Positions 22,355-32,424 of a DNA stretch of 64,000 nt are shown in pieces; the first letter of the stretch is position 1, and every line of letters begins with the position of its first letter. The stretch is from Tricholoma matsutake (Eukaryota; Basidiomycota; Agaricomycetes; Agaricales; Tricholomataceae), in contig AP026539.1 of assembly GCA_026075535.2 (NCBI GenBank), forward strand, positions 7,626,001 to 7,690,000, written 5' to 3'. The notes under the pieces are model-generated. The model was not told the DNA's origin, searched no databases, and saw only the letters and a program-made list of their open reading frames with translations. The position numbers and the translations under genes were made by a program.

Positions 22355-24589
22355 ATGTGGAAAAGTATAGTTGCAATGCCTAGCTGGGCTACAACAGGCA
22401 CAGAAATTTACCAGGATCTGGATCAAATGGCTATTGAGGACGCAATAAATGGACCCATTGAGCCAAATACAGCACTTGATGAATTTGCAATCTCCTCCCC
22501 CATCAGCCAATGTGAAAGGGCTCGCACTGTGCTAATGACCGACATGAGAAGGATGTTGACCACACTTGGATGGACAGATCATAGATCGGACTTACTCCCC
22601 GATAGTGTGAATATCTCGCCACATCCTCTCCAGGTGGAACAGACTGCAAACCAATGGAAAATTGCTGTTGCTCATGCACGTGCCGAAATTGTCGAAGAAA
22701 GAGCGCATCATTTACCTGCTACCACCAACTCCAAACCAGACAGTACTTCAAATGCCTTCATCCCAAATGAGGTCAAAGTGGTCGATAAGTCCTTTATGAG
22801 TCGCTCATTTGTTTCTAAAGATTGGCAAGAAACTATTGAAGTGGTCTCACTACAGTTCACATTAAATAAAGAACAGGATCGCGCATTTCGCATTGTTGCT
22901 TACCATGCTTGTAGTCAGGATTCAGATCAACTGAGAATGAATATTGCTGGAATGGCAGGCACTGAAAAGACTCAAGTGTTAAAGGCTCTTGTTGAATTTT
23001 TCAAATTGAGAAATGAATCCCACCGCTTTATTATTGTGGCTCCCACCAGAAGTGCTGCTGCTCTCTTGAAAGGTTCAACATATCACTCCATGTTTGGGTT
23101 CAATAGTGATAGTGCGCAAACATCAAACATTCAGCTAGCACAAGTCAAATCGAGGCTGGAGGGTGTGGATTATGTATTTTTCGACGAGGTTTCTATGCTC
23201 TCTTGCCGAGACATGTATCTGATTAGTGCACAACTAGTGCAAGTAATGAATAACCTCAACATGCCTTTTGGTGGACTAAATATGATCTTCGCAGGCAATT
23301 TTGCACAATTGCCCCCTGTTATTGGCCATGAACACTCATCCTTGTACAGCCACACAGTGGGAATGAATGCCACATCATTGCGAGATCAGGAAGCTGCCAT
23401 TGGCAAGGCATTATGGCACCAGGTGACAACCATCATTATCCTCCGCCAAAACATGAGGCAATGAGCACAATCAAGTGAAGATGCCAAATTCCGAAGTGCT
23501 CTTGCAAACATGAGGTACAAGGCTTGCACACCTGATGACATCACCTTCCTAAGGTCCCGGGTATCCAGTGAACTACCAGGTCACTCTAGCGTGAATGAAA
23601 AGCAATTCCGAAATGTCTCAATCATAACGACTCTGAATTCACAGAAAGACGAAATAAACCAGCTTGGGAGTGAAAGGTTTGCTGCGGAAACAAAACAACA
23701 GCTATCTCACTTCTTTTCTATCGATTCTGTGCCCTCAAAAGATCCGGAAGACCAATGGGAAAAGAAATCGGCAGGTCTGAGGAACAAACATATGATTAAA
23801 TGTAACTTAATACCAAAAAACATACAAAACATACTTTGGGAGCAGCCTACCTGTGCAAACACGAAACTCATACCTGCCAAACTTTCCATATGTATTGGCA
23901 TGCCTGTAATGATCCGTAACAATGCAGCAACAGAGATGTGCATTACAAAAGGACAAGAGGGTACTGTGCATGCATGGCGATCGCACAAGCTTCCGAATGG
24001 GAAGGAGGTTCTAGACATCTTGTTTGGGGAGCTTTCAAACCCACCTCCCCCCATAAAGATGGAGGGGTTACCGCAAAATGTTATACCACTGGTAAGGACA
24101 AGCGTTACAACAAACTGCAAATTTCCAGATGACACATCACTCACCGTATCGAGAAATCAGATTGAAGCCCTCCCTAATTTCGCGATGATGGACTACGCTT
24201 CACAGGGGAAAACTAGACCATTCAATGTTGTGGATCTCAGTCAATGTCGTTCGCACCAAGGATACTATACTGCCCTGTCCAGAAGCGCTACGGCTGCGGG
24301 GACTTTGATATTGTCAAGCTTTCATCCTAGCAAGATTACCGGCGGCGCCTCAGGAGCACTGCGTCAGGAGTTTCGAGAGCTTGAGTTGTTGGATAACATT
24401 ACAACGCTCAGATTTGAAGACAGGCTCCCAAGGTCAATCGCTATGGCAGCTGATCGTAGGAACATAGTGATTGATCAATTTAGGGAATGGAAAGGAAAGA
24501 ACTACGTGCCTTCGATGGTCCATCCTGCTATACGATGGAGTAAATCAGATCCCTTCATCGAGTCGCAAGATGTTGATGATTGCGAGTGA
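22355..24589 (+). pseudogene. Helitron Pif1-like DNA helicase
   Basis: A superfamily 1B helicase that would unwind DNA during rolling-circle transposition. Walker A reads GMAGTEKTQVLKAL (near 22950), where a Gly and Ser/Thr context is usual; the E in GTEKT replaces the normal G. Walker B is YVFFDEVSMLS (near 23175). Later motifs are FAGNFAQLPPV (23290) and, near the end, YASQGKTRPFNVVDLSQC and YTALSRSATAAGT (24200-24300). A single TGA at 23462-23464 splits it (after LRQNMRQ); the frame is the same on both sides. It ends at 24589. Confidence 0.85.
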
Positions 24590-24683
24590 TTGATCCGAAA
24601 TCTGTTCTTAGTCATCATGGTACCAGCTAAGGTTACCAAAGCGCAAGCCCTCCCATGCATTCCCAGCCGAAAATCGACCACGG

Positions 24684-25562
24684 TTGAAAAAGGTAAAACT
24701 TGACAACCGAGTCGTGAACGACACGTCACGTTTACACATGATGGTGCCTCTCGGAACTCAATGGCAAAACAACAGCTGTGCTTATGACGCCGTGTTCACA
24801 GTTCTTTTCAACATATGGCGAGAGAATCCTGCTGCCAGTACTGAAAATTGGCACGAAGCGCACTGTGAACTTCTTGATTTACTTATCCAATGTTTTCAGC
24901 GCCATGAAAGCATCCTCACTGACTCAGACTTGGAAGCTGAAACACGACGGTTCTCCCTGGAACAAATCAGGGATTTCATGAGGCGCCATCTTGCAAGAAT
25001 TTCGGATCTTTTTATGTTTGGCAGATATGCTAGTGTTCATTGCGTCTTAGAGCGCTTACTTCAAAGTACTGATCCCATCACGATTTCAGAGTTTTTCTGT
25101 CCACAGGGACACCGCATCGACAAGCGCCCATTGGAATCAAGTAACTGTGAAATAAGTACTTGCGTACGCCCAGGAATGACCTTGCAGGCCTCTATCGATG
25201 ATTGGACAATATCTGTAGGTTCAAGATGTCCGACTTGCAGCATCAATCTATCTCGTAGGACTGGATTTGTGCTGTCCCCTCCGCTGTTAGCCTTCGAACT
25301 GGATCATACTTTACCGACCTGGGATCAATCGCTGCACATTGCTTGTGGAGATAGCCATGTCCATTACAACATCCGGGGTATCATTCATCATGCAGGTGAG
25401 CATTTCACAGCCCATGTAATCATGGACTCTGGTCAAGTTTGGTTTCACGACGGAATACTGACAGGTCGCACACTGGTATACAACTCCTGTGATCTGGCAT
25501 CCATCAGTGCTCGTGACAGCATTGTTGTGTTGTACTCGCGTGAAAGCTCAGCCTCCCTCTAG
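24684..25562 (+). pseudogene. Cysteine-protease-like (USP-type) tail of the Helitron protein
   Basis: Open for 292 codons. A Cys box NNSCAYDAVFTVLFNIW lies near residue 30. A zinc-site-like pair of CxxC occurs (FFCPQGH, RCPTCS), and a His box GEHFTAHVI with WFHDG follows near residue 250. This order fits the papain-like fold of ubiquitin hydrolases. It follows the helicase by about 95 bases in a different frame; an intron or a frameshift joins them. Similar tails on mushroom Helitron helicases are something I recall but cannot verify here. The start given is simply the open frame. Confidence 0.6.
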
Positions 25563-25573
25563 AGAACTCAGAT

Positions 25574-25971
25574 ATGCCGTGCAAATCAGCGGCCTTCACA
25601 GCGCAAGTACGCTATGAGGAGTGGAGGTCTGGGGCAGCATGCGCAGAAAGTGTTGAAGAAAACAGATACGAAGTTGATTGAGAAGAACATAGAGGAGGCT
25701 GTAAGAAACAGTCTCCTCGTCATAGCTAAGTCCATTTTCAAGAATGGAAATATACGGCCTTTACATTATTCCTTTTACTTACTAGTATCTAGGTTTCATA
25801 CCTAAGTTAGGGGAATTTTTACCAGGAGGTGCAATGCCGGATCCACTTGCACGGCAGAGGCTCATATACCATCTCGCAAATAACTGGCATCTCGAATCAA
25901 TACGCCTGGCAGCTAGAATATACGGGGATGTACAGCGCGAGATGGCGAGGAAAGTGAGAAACGGAGGCTAG
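25574..25971 (+). other. Small ORFs downstream of the Helitron
   Basis: 25834-25971 encodes a clean 45-residue peptide, MPDPLARQRLIYHLANNWHL and so on to ARKVRNGG, helical and basic. Before it, 25614-25700 reads a basic helix (KVLKKTDTKLIEKNIEEA) that ends at a GTAAGA donor-like site. They may be exons of one small gene or the Helitron 3' end, but no splice pair keeps both frames, so I leave them unassigned. Confidence 0.25.
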
Positions 25972-26238
25972 CATATTAAATTACATAGTGACCGATTTCA
26001 GGTCCGTCGAGGCTGTCGTAGACATGTCCTAAGTTAGAGACGTAGGCGGATATCAAATTGTAAACATTGTAAACACTCTCCGGCGGTTGATAATGAATTT
26101 TAGTCCTTTTATGTGATTTGTGGACCCAGTACATTGATCGGAAAACCGTTCCATGACCACAAGCACTGATGGATTTCGGCAAGGTGGAAGGTACAATATT
26201 ATGGCTACAGCGCAAGGGCACAATGTCAAAAAATACCA

Positions 26239-29200
26239 TCACACAGACAGGTCCAGTTGGAAAAGGCAATACAAAAGCATAGGAGTTTTACACAAGGGGC
26301 AGCACGAATTCTTGATGATTTCATTAGTTATACACCTAAAACCAAAACAGTGTCAATCCTAAAAACATCATAGTTAGACCTTCATAGCACATACTTGTAG
26401 CAAAACATGTGGCCACACATCGTTGCGGTGAAATTCGCGCAAGGATCAGAATGGCATAATCTACAATGGAGTCGAGGATATGGAACAGCAGGCGGGGTTC
26501 GAGATCTCCCCCGCGACGGTGGACAAGTATCGTCTTCTGGTATTCCAGTCGCAGCAGGACTTGCGGGTCCGGATATCTGGTCCAGGTCGACGTGAGCTAC
26601 ACAGCTCTTTGTACTTGTAGCTATCGTGAGGGTGAGTAAGAATCTATGCATAAGCACGGCTCCACTAGCTCACTATCGTGCCCTATGTGATCGTACGGTG
26701 CCGGCTGAGATCGCTGTTGAGGGGACAAGGCAAGCTCTGAGATAGGGCTATCCGGAAGCTTTACAGCAAGGACGTCTTCTTGGAATGCTTGATCCCAATT
26801 TGTATCTCGAGGTGACGTGATTTTCCTAAAGCTGTGTTGAGAGTAGGTAAGGGACTCAATAGATGGACTGTCGAGCGGTTCCGTATCGAGAGCGATGTGC
26901 AGCGGTGATTTTGGCGACTCGAACATCAATTCTTGTACACCTGATACACCACTGGCAGTACTAAGCCGCTGATGCGTACGAACATCCAAGTCCACCGGAG
27001 AAGAGGCGAAAGGTGTAACAATAGGCAACGCAGCAAGGCCGACAGGAGAAAAAACTTCGGGAGATTGGGAGCTTGCACTGCCATGAAACGATATCTTACT
27101 GCATTACTGTTTGGTAGACTTACCTGTGGGATGGGTCTGTGGGTGAGGTGATGCACAGCGGTAGATTTTGAGATGGCGAGGCTGCAGACAGCCCGGCATT
27201 CGGCTGAATAAATATGTTCAGAAAAATGTGGGCACCAGAAAAATTCTTCGACCTACGAGCGGAGTCGTCCAGGGTGAAAACGACCTCCCATGCAGACTTG
27301 CACTGCTAGGGGATAAACTGTCCACATCCAAGGGACTCGATGTAGAATCAAACATAGCAAATTTATATACGGGTGTATCAACTGCCTGAGTTGAGATAGC
27401 ATCGGAGACGCTAGTCTCTCCATCGACTTTGATTAAAGGATCCCCGTCACCCATCACTTGGCGCCAATTTGCAATAGAGCGACCAAAAGGATGAATAAGC
27501 GAAGACTCAAGGGGAGCCTTGCCTTCGGATGTTGATGGCGAGAGCAAACTGTTCAAGCGAAACCGAGACAACGCGCTCCCAGCGTATAAACCGTATTTCA
27601 CGGATGTCGAATGTTGTCCTGCAGCTCGATTGTCTGAAAATTGTTTACTACCGGCCGATACCGGTGGATGACGAGCGCGCCAACTTGTTGTTGGTGGGAA
27701 GAGGCGATTTGTGGAGGCATCCACAGGAGCCATCTTTAAGAATATATCAGCATCAACGTCAACCAGGTATCGAGTCTTATACGAGACCTCTTGCGTATTT
27801 AAAGAGAGGGCCTGCTCTGAGTGAGTGTCTAACACCGGCAGAAACGAACTGTAGTATGAAAGTGGACGATTCTGGTAAACCACGACATGGTGAGGATGTG
27901 ATAAAAGTATTAACGTGAGGGAACACACAAGTTGCTCATCAATGTTGTCATTGCCTAAGGGCGTTCGGGCAAATGGAGATGAGGAGATTTCTGTAACACC
28001 TGTCAAGTGCGGAGGCCTCTTAGGTGCACGAGATAACGGCACTTGAATATTCTATCCAATCCAGAAGTTAGCCAATTTCTGGAATATAGGGGGAAGCCAC
28101 AGACGTCGTGAGCAGTCCAGACTTCCTCCACAATCCTTCCAGGACGAGGAAGACCTGCTGGGCTGAAAAGGGGTGTTTGCACATCCTTGATTGGAGATGC
28201 GTATTCTATCTGTAAGGAGAGGACAGGGGAGGCAGCCGCATCATTCCGAATATCGCCTCCAATCAAGTCCTGAGCACAAAATTCCAGTTCAGTTCCAAGA
28301 TATTCAGACCGAAGCACGTAACAAATCACCTTGAACGTCCTTGGGCTCCGTGGCGAGAACCCATGGACTAAACTTGAACCGATGTGACCTACACTGGATT
28401 CCAACTCTACGTCGGCAAGAGTTTGGTGTGATTGTAGATGCTACGAGTTGAAAGATCAGTATGATGATTGATCAATAAGCAAACTAATCTATTCATACGT
28501 TATACTCAGCGTCGTCCTTGGAAGAACGATTACAGAATGTACCTCCTGGATGCATCGGAGAAGCAAAGTAATGAATCTGTAAAGCCTCAACAGTCTCAAA
28601 CTTTTGTCCGCATTTTTCGCAGCGCAGCTCAGGATGACCTAGCGTCATATGCTGCTGACAAGAATGTTGAGGGAAATTGAACGTGAACGTAGCAAATACC
28701 CTTACTTCTGCACAAGTACGGCCATCCTTGAATCCGCGACTACATTGCTTACACGACGGATGATCCGACGATTGAATATAGTGTCCTTCAAGCGAGTCCT
28801 CATACATCAACACTCCGCAGTGTGGGCAGATAACCTTAGGATGCATATTCGTTTGATGCTAAAGGGATATTTCAGGGAGCAGAACAGTTTGAAAGGAGAC
28901 TCTGCATACCTCGTCCCGCTCCACATGATCTTTAAAACCTCGACCACATTTAGCGCAATTGGGATGAGTTGCCGAGCCACGATAATGGTTTTCTAGAGCA
29001 TACAAAGCAGGAAAATTTCTGTTGCATGGGACACAATCAAAGGTTGGAGGGTGCTTCGCTGCCATATGCTATTAGAACATGAATCTATTCAGCTCCATTG
29101 AATTTGAGACGAGGAGCGCCATACTGAATCACAAGCCGCTCGGCTGATGAAACGGCGATCACATGCTGCACAGAAAGGGTGTTCCACACTTGAGCTCCTG

Positions 29201-29262
29201 ATATGCTGATGCAAGGCCTCCTTGCTGAGGAACGTCCTGCTGCAGTGAAGACATACGGGCAT
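26239..29262 (-). CDS. C2H2 zinc-finger and RING-finger protein
   Basis: A spliced gene, the only host-like one here. Exons that I can place: 29262-29125, 29068-28910, 28858-28706, 28651-28499, 28440-28330, 28269 onward, the RING exon ending 26395, and the last exon 26335-26239. The first four encode repeated C2H2 fingers (first CLHCSRTF, then CAACDRRF). Three fingers are completed only by splicing: the Cys pair ends one exon and the His pair (HMAAKH, HQTNMH, HMTLGH) opens the next, always as C-x2-C-x12-H-x4-H. The middle (about 28200-26660) is Ser/Pro-rich and probably disordered; its introns are unresolved. The end is a C3HC4 RING (CRLC, CGHMFCYKC, CPLC), again joined across a 59-base intron, suggesting ubiquitin ligase activity. 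The start is the first Met before the first finger. No stop lies in the placed exons. Confidence 0.75.
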
Positions 29263-29630
29263 GGTAGGAAGAGAAGCCAAGGAATGAATTAGACCAGTGA
29301 TGATGAGATGTTGTTAAGAGTGACCAGCCTTGGGGGCACAATGCAAACATGAGGCCAACTGCGCGGGTGCAAGGTAAGGGCGTGTGAGTAGGCAGCTCAA
29401 AAGAACTATTCTTGGGATGCAGTTCAGTGCGAAACGGTGACATGATTCCGTTTCTACCCGTTAATAAGTCAGCTAGAGAACTTTGAAGTCCCTATCCTGC
29501 CAAGTTCTACTTCATTACCGTCCTTTCAATGGCACTGACGTTATATGCCGCGGTATGTCTGGATGCGTTGCTGATGTGTGAGCCTGGCACAGCCACTGAT
29601 TGGGATCACGATCGTAAACGGGAGTGTGAG
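29263..29630. other. Intergenic, probable promoter side of the zinc-finger gene
   Basis: This lies between the start codon of the zinc-finger/RING gene and the outer edge of the Ngaro-like element. No TATA box or ORF of note. The sequence is unique in this window. Confidence 0.35.
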
Positions 29631-29855
29631 TTTTGTACTGAAAGGAAATTGGATTGCCTCGTGACATGCTAGAAGTTTTACAGCTGAGAATGATACAAAT
29701 CTAAATCTATGTAGACATACAAAGGAACTGGGAGCGGGAGCGACTTGGTGGGATCGAGGATCCGGAATCTATGGTTACGGTAACGGAACGAATCGATATC
29801 CTCGATTCCATCTTCGTCGCCCGGGGGTGAGCTGAGAGCATGACTACAGAAACCC
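29631..29855 (-). repeat. Split direct repeat B2 of the Ngaro-like element
   Basis: It matches 30217-30436 with about ten differences over 220 bases. With the 361 bases between them it forms a B1-A2-B2 arrangement downstream of the recombinase gene, as in Ngaro-type DIRS elements. The A1 copy expected at the far end (above 41065) was not recognised. Confidence 0.55.
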
Positions 29856-30216
29856 ATACTTATGCCTCTGCTCGTTAGTCTGAATACTTAGATTTTGATC
29901 TTGGCTGTATGATTCTTGTCAGTTTCTCGGCCATTGCCCATACCTGCCATCGTACCAGTGCACTCTGTAATTGGCTTATGTTGCGTAGAGGGTCAATGGG
30001 TCGAGACCATCCAGGGTAATGGGTGGGTGGGGCAAAAAGAGTGGTTTCGAAAGAAAAGAAAGCGAGTGCGATGAAAGCAGGCAACAACGAGCAAGTGGAG
30101 AACGCGTCTATGTGGGAAGAGGAAAGGAGTGAACGTGTCACGTGGTCACGACGCGTCATATTTCTACGTGCAAAACCTCTGTACACTACGCTCGTTCCTT
30201 GCTCGTCTACCTCCAA
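29856..30216 (-). repeat. Presumed A2 segment between the B repeats
   Basis: A unique segment between the two B repeats. A minus-strand open frame crosses it (30471-29875) but has no recognisable domain and would start inside the repeat, so I treat it as chance. Confidence 0.4.
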
Positions 30217-30436
30217 TTTTGCACTGAAAGGAAATTGGAATGCCTCGTGACATGCTAGAAGTTTTACAGCTGAGAATGATACAAATCTAAATCTATGTAG
30301 ACATACTAAAGGAACTGGGAGTGGGAGCGACTTGGTGGGATCGAGGATCCGGAATCGATGGTTACGGAACAAATCGATATCCTCGATTCCATCTTCATCG
30401 CCCGGGGGTGAGCTGAGAGCATGACTACAGAAACCC
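30217..30436 (-). repeat. Split direct repeat B1 of the Ngaro-like element
   Basis: It begins 62 bases after the stop codon of the tyrosine recombinase. Partner of 29631-29855. Confidence 0.55.
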
Positions 30437-30497
30437 GCATGAGGAGCAAGCCTAAGGCACGTCGTAGTCATGATGGAGACTCACCCGTGGACAGAAG

Positions 30498-31427
30498 TCA
30501 AGCCTTGGGGGAGCTTCTCGCGTGCTTCTGGCCTGTTCGTGGCTTGAGAGGAAGCATCTCGATGTGAATTGTGCCCAGAGAGTCTAGGCATCGCCAGCAC
30601 TCCAGGAATGCCTGAGAACGCCATTGTCCGAACTTCTTCACTATATCTGGTGGCACCCCAGAGACGAGGTAGAAAGTGGTTCCCCCAATCCGAAAGCAGT
30701 GCCCCATAATGCGGGGGTATCCCTTGCCTGTTGCTCTGAGGATTCTGTTGATGCGGCGTACAAACTTGGATCTGGTGAGCATTATGACATTGTCATGTGC
30801 ATCATGGTATGTGGCGATGGGACGCTTGATGTTCAGCCTATTCTTGGTGGATGGCGTGAATAGGGTCGAGAGGAGCTTCCTGGCATGGAATCCAGACATT
30901 GTTGCCTCTGGCCTTCTGTTCTCGGCTGTCGATTCTGCGATATGCGTGAACGTGGCATGCTTTCGAGGGTCGAATTTTCCCAGGTCCTGCGTGGGCGGCA
31001 GGATTTCACCACTGCGTAGCTGGCAGAAAAATGACAAAAGGCAGATTGCCCGTATGCAAATGTCTGTGCCTGAGGTTCTGCTGAGTCCCTTGTTCAAGTC
31101 CTTGAGCATTGAAATTGTCACGGGTGCCCTCTTGCTGTGGAACAACACTGCTGGCCTAAGTTCTTCCACACCCTTCAGAGTCCTGCATAAATGGTCCCCT
31201 CCTAGCCATGCCAGACTGAGACTTTCGTGCTCTTTCCTTATCGCCAGTAACTTTGCTCCCACTGTCCTCCCAGCCAGTTGCCCTGTGTAGGAGGATGCCC
31301 AAGCAATGAGAATGTCCTCCCTTGCGGGGAGTGCGTCACTCTTTCTGATTCCGAGACCCTCGCAGAATGTCAGGAATTCTCGTAGTCGGCTAGCACTTTT
31401 CCTCTGTGTACTCTTGTTCACAGCCAC
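30498..31427 (-). CDS. Ngaro/DIRS-type tyrosine recombinase, N-terminus cut
   Basis: This enzyme would insert the circular cDNA of a DIRS-like retroelement by site-specific recombination. 309 codons are open. A core-binding domain (STQRKSASRLREFLTFCEG) is followed by the catalytic domain: the first Arg in QLRSGEILP, the second box GHCFRIGGTTFYLVSGV with His and Arg, then GQWRSQAFLECWR. In this family I expect Tyr in the FLxYW position; here the codon is TGC (Cys), so the nucleophile may be lost. Only a few codons upstream (31433) the Plavaka element begins, so the natural N-terminus is on the far side of that insertion. RT and RNase H of the same element are at 38977-41065. Confidence 0.75.
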   Translation of the reverse strand: MAVNKSTQRKSASRLREFLTFCEGLGIRKSDALPAREDILIAWASSYTGQLAGRTVGAKLLAIRKEHESLSLAWLGGDHLCRTLKGVEELRPAVLFHSKRAPVTISMLKDLNKGLSRTSGTDICIRAICLLSFFCQLRSGEILPPTQDLGKFDPRKHATFTHIAESTAENRRPEATMSGFHARKLLSTLFTPSTKNRLNIKRPIATYHDAHDNVIMLTRSKFVRRINRILRATGKGYPRIMGHCFRIGGTTFYLVSGVPPDIVKKFGQWRSQAFLECWRCLDSLGTIHIEMLPLKPRTGQKHARSSPKA

Positions 31428-31830
31428 ATCCTCATCAGCAAAACATGGGGCTGGTCTTTGGGAGCTTTGTCTTTGAAATCAGGTCTCACCAAGTCTTTAT
31501 CTCAAAATTTCATGTCTCCGTCTCAGTGCTGTGTGTCTCTCGGGATCTTTCCTCATCTTTGGGTCTTTGAGAAAAACATAACAGAGTTTGTGAATTCCAA
31601 TGATGCCAGATGTAATAGAATACTATTGAGATTAATGATGAAGAGGTAGTGAACTCGAACTACGCAAATTGAATCTCACAATGTCAATAACAAGACACTT
31701 CCCTACGTTGCAGTGGCCATGCAGAGTTGCTACTTCCAGGGTTGCACTAATACATGACGGTTTAGCCATGTGGGTCTGCCAAGGCAGGAATGTGATGTTC
31801 CATTCGAATTTGAAATGAGCTGCACCAGGT

Positions 31831-32338
31831 TCAAGTTCTCAGAAAGGAATGTAAACACAGGTACAACACAGGCCACTCACATTCTCCAGGCTTGTCCCAA
31901 TCCTCTGCAAGGACTTTCAGTCTCTCTCTCCCCATATAATTGCTCCCGTGAAAAGATATGACCACCATGGGTGAACAAATTGTTCCGGGAAGCAGAACAT
32001 CGAGCATGTAGTGCGAAGCGGATATGGATGCAGTCATGAGTGTGGGTGGGTAGCATGGCTCGTGAAGTGGCACAATGTTGGGAAGTGAATCCATGGATGT
32101 TATGGCGGCCATACTAGATGGAAGTGTTTGTGCCAGTGAGGATATCGCGAAGCCTTCGGAAAGTGGCCCAGGGGCGTTACTTGCAGATGTCAACACTGGA
32201 TAAATGGAGAGATTAGTTGAGGATATCAAACATGATGGCTGCTCAGGACACGAGCTTGTGAACCCAGATGCTGGTCAATACTCACAGTTGTTCAGCATGG
32301 TAGTTCATGGATGTGAAGGATGAGAGTGAGGCGATCAT
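31831..32338 (-). CDS. Possible small third gene of the Plavaka element
   Basis: A Met at 32338 (MIASLSSFTSMNYHAEQ) leads to a GTGAGT donor near 32286. With an acceptor near 32190 it joins an open frame of about 115 codons, rich in Ser and Pro at first and ending FLRT at 31831. There is no domain I know. It lies downstream of the transposase stop in the same orientation. It could also be non-coding. Confidence 0.2.
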
Positions 32339-32424
32339 GGCTGTGCCCAAATCACAATCAGAACATTGTGCACATACAGAGACTGAGCTATTGAAAACCT
32401 GGAGTATGATATTGAACTGGATAT

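Larger units (their letters stand above)
21600..25565 (+). mobile_element. Helitron, 5'-truncated (helicase half)
   Basis: Three consecutive coding blocks belong to the replication protein of a Helitron, which moves by rolling-circle copying: the linker upstream of the helicase, the Pif1-like helicase, and a C-terminal protease-like domain. The Rep (HUH nuclease) domain that should precede them is absent; sequence before 21638 does not code for it. I did not find a clear 3' hairpin with a CTRR end downstream, so the 3' limit is set by the last coding block. Confidence 0.7.

Noticed and set aside
29875..30471. 199-codon minus-strand ORF
   Set aside because: It starts in one B repeat and crosses the presumed A2 segment; no domain, and the paralogous repeat does not keep the frame. 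Likely chance.
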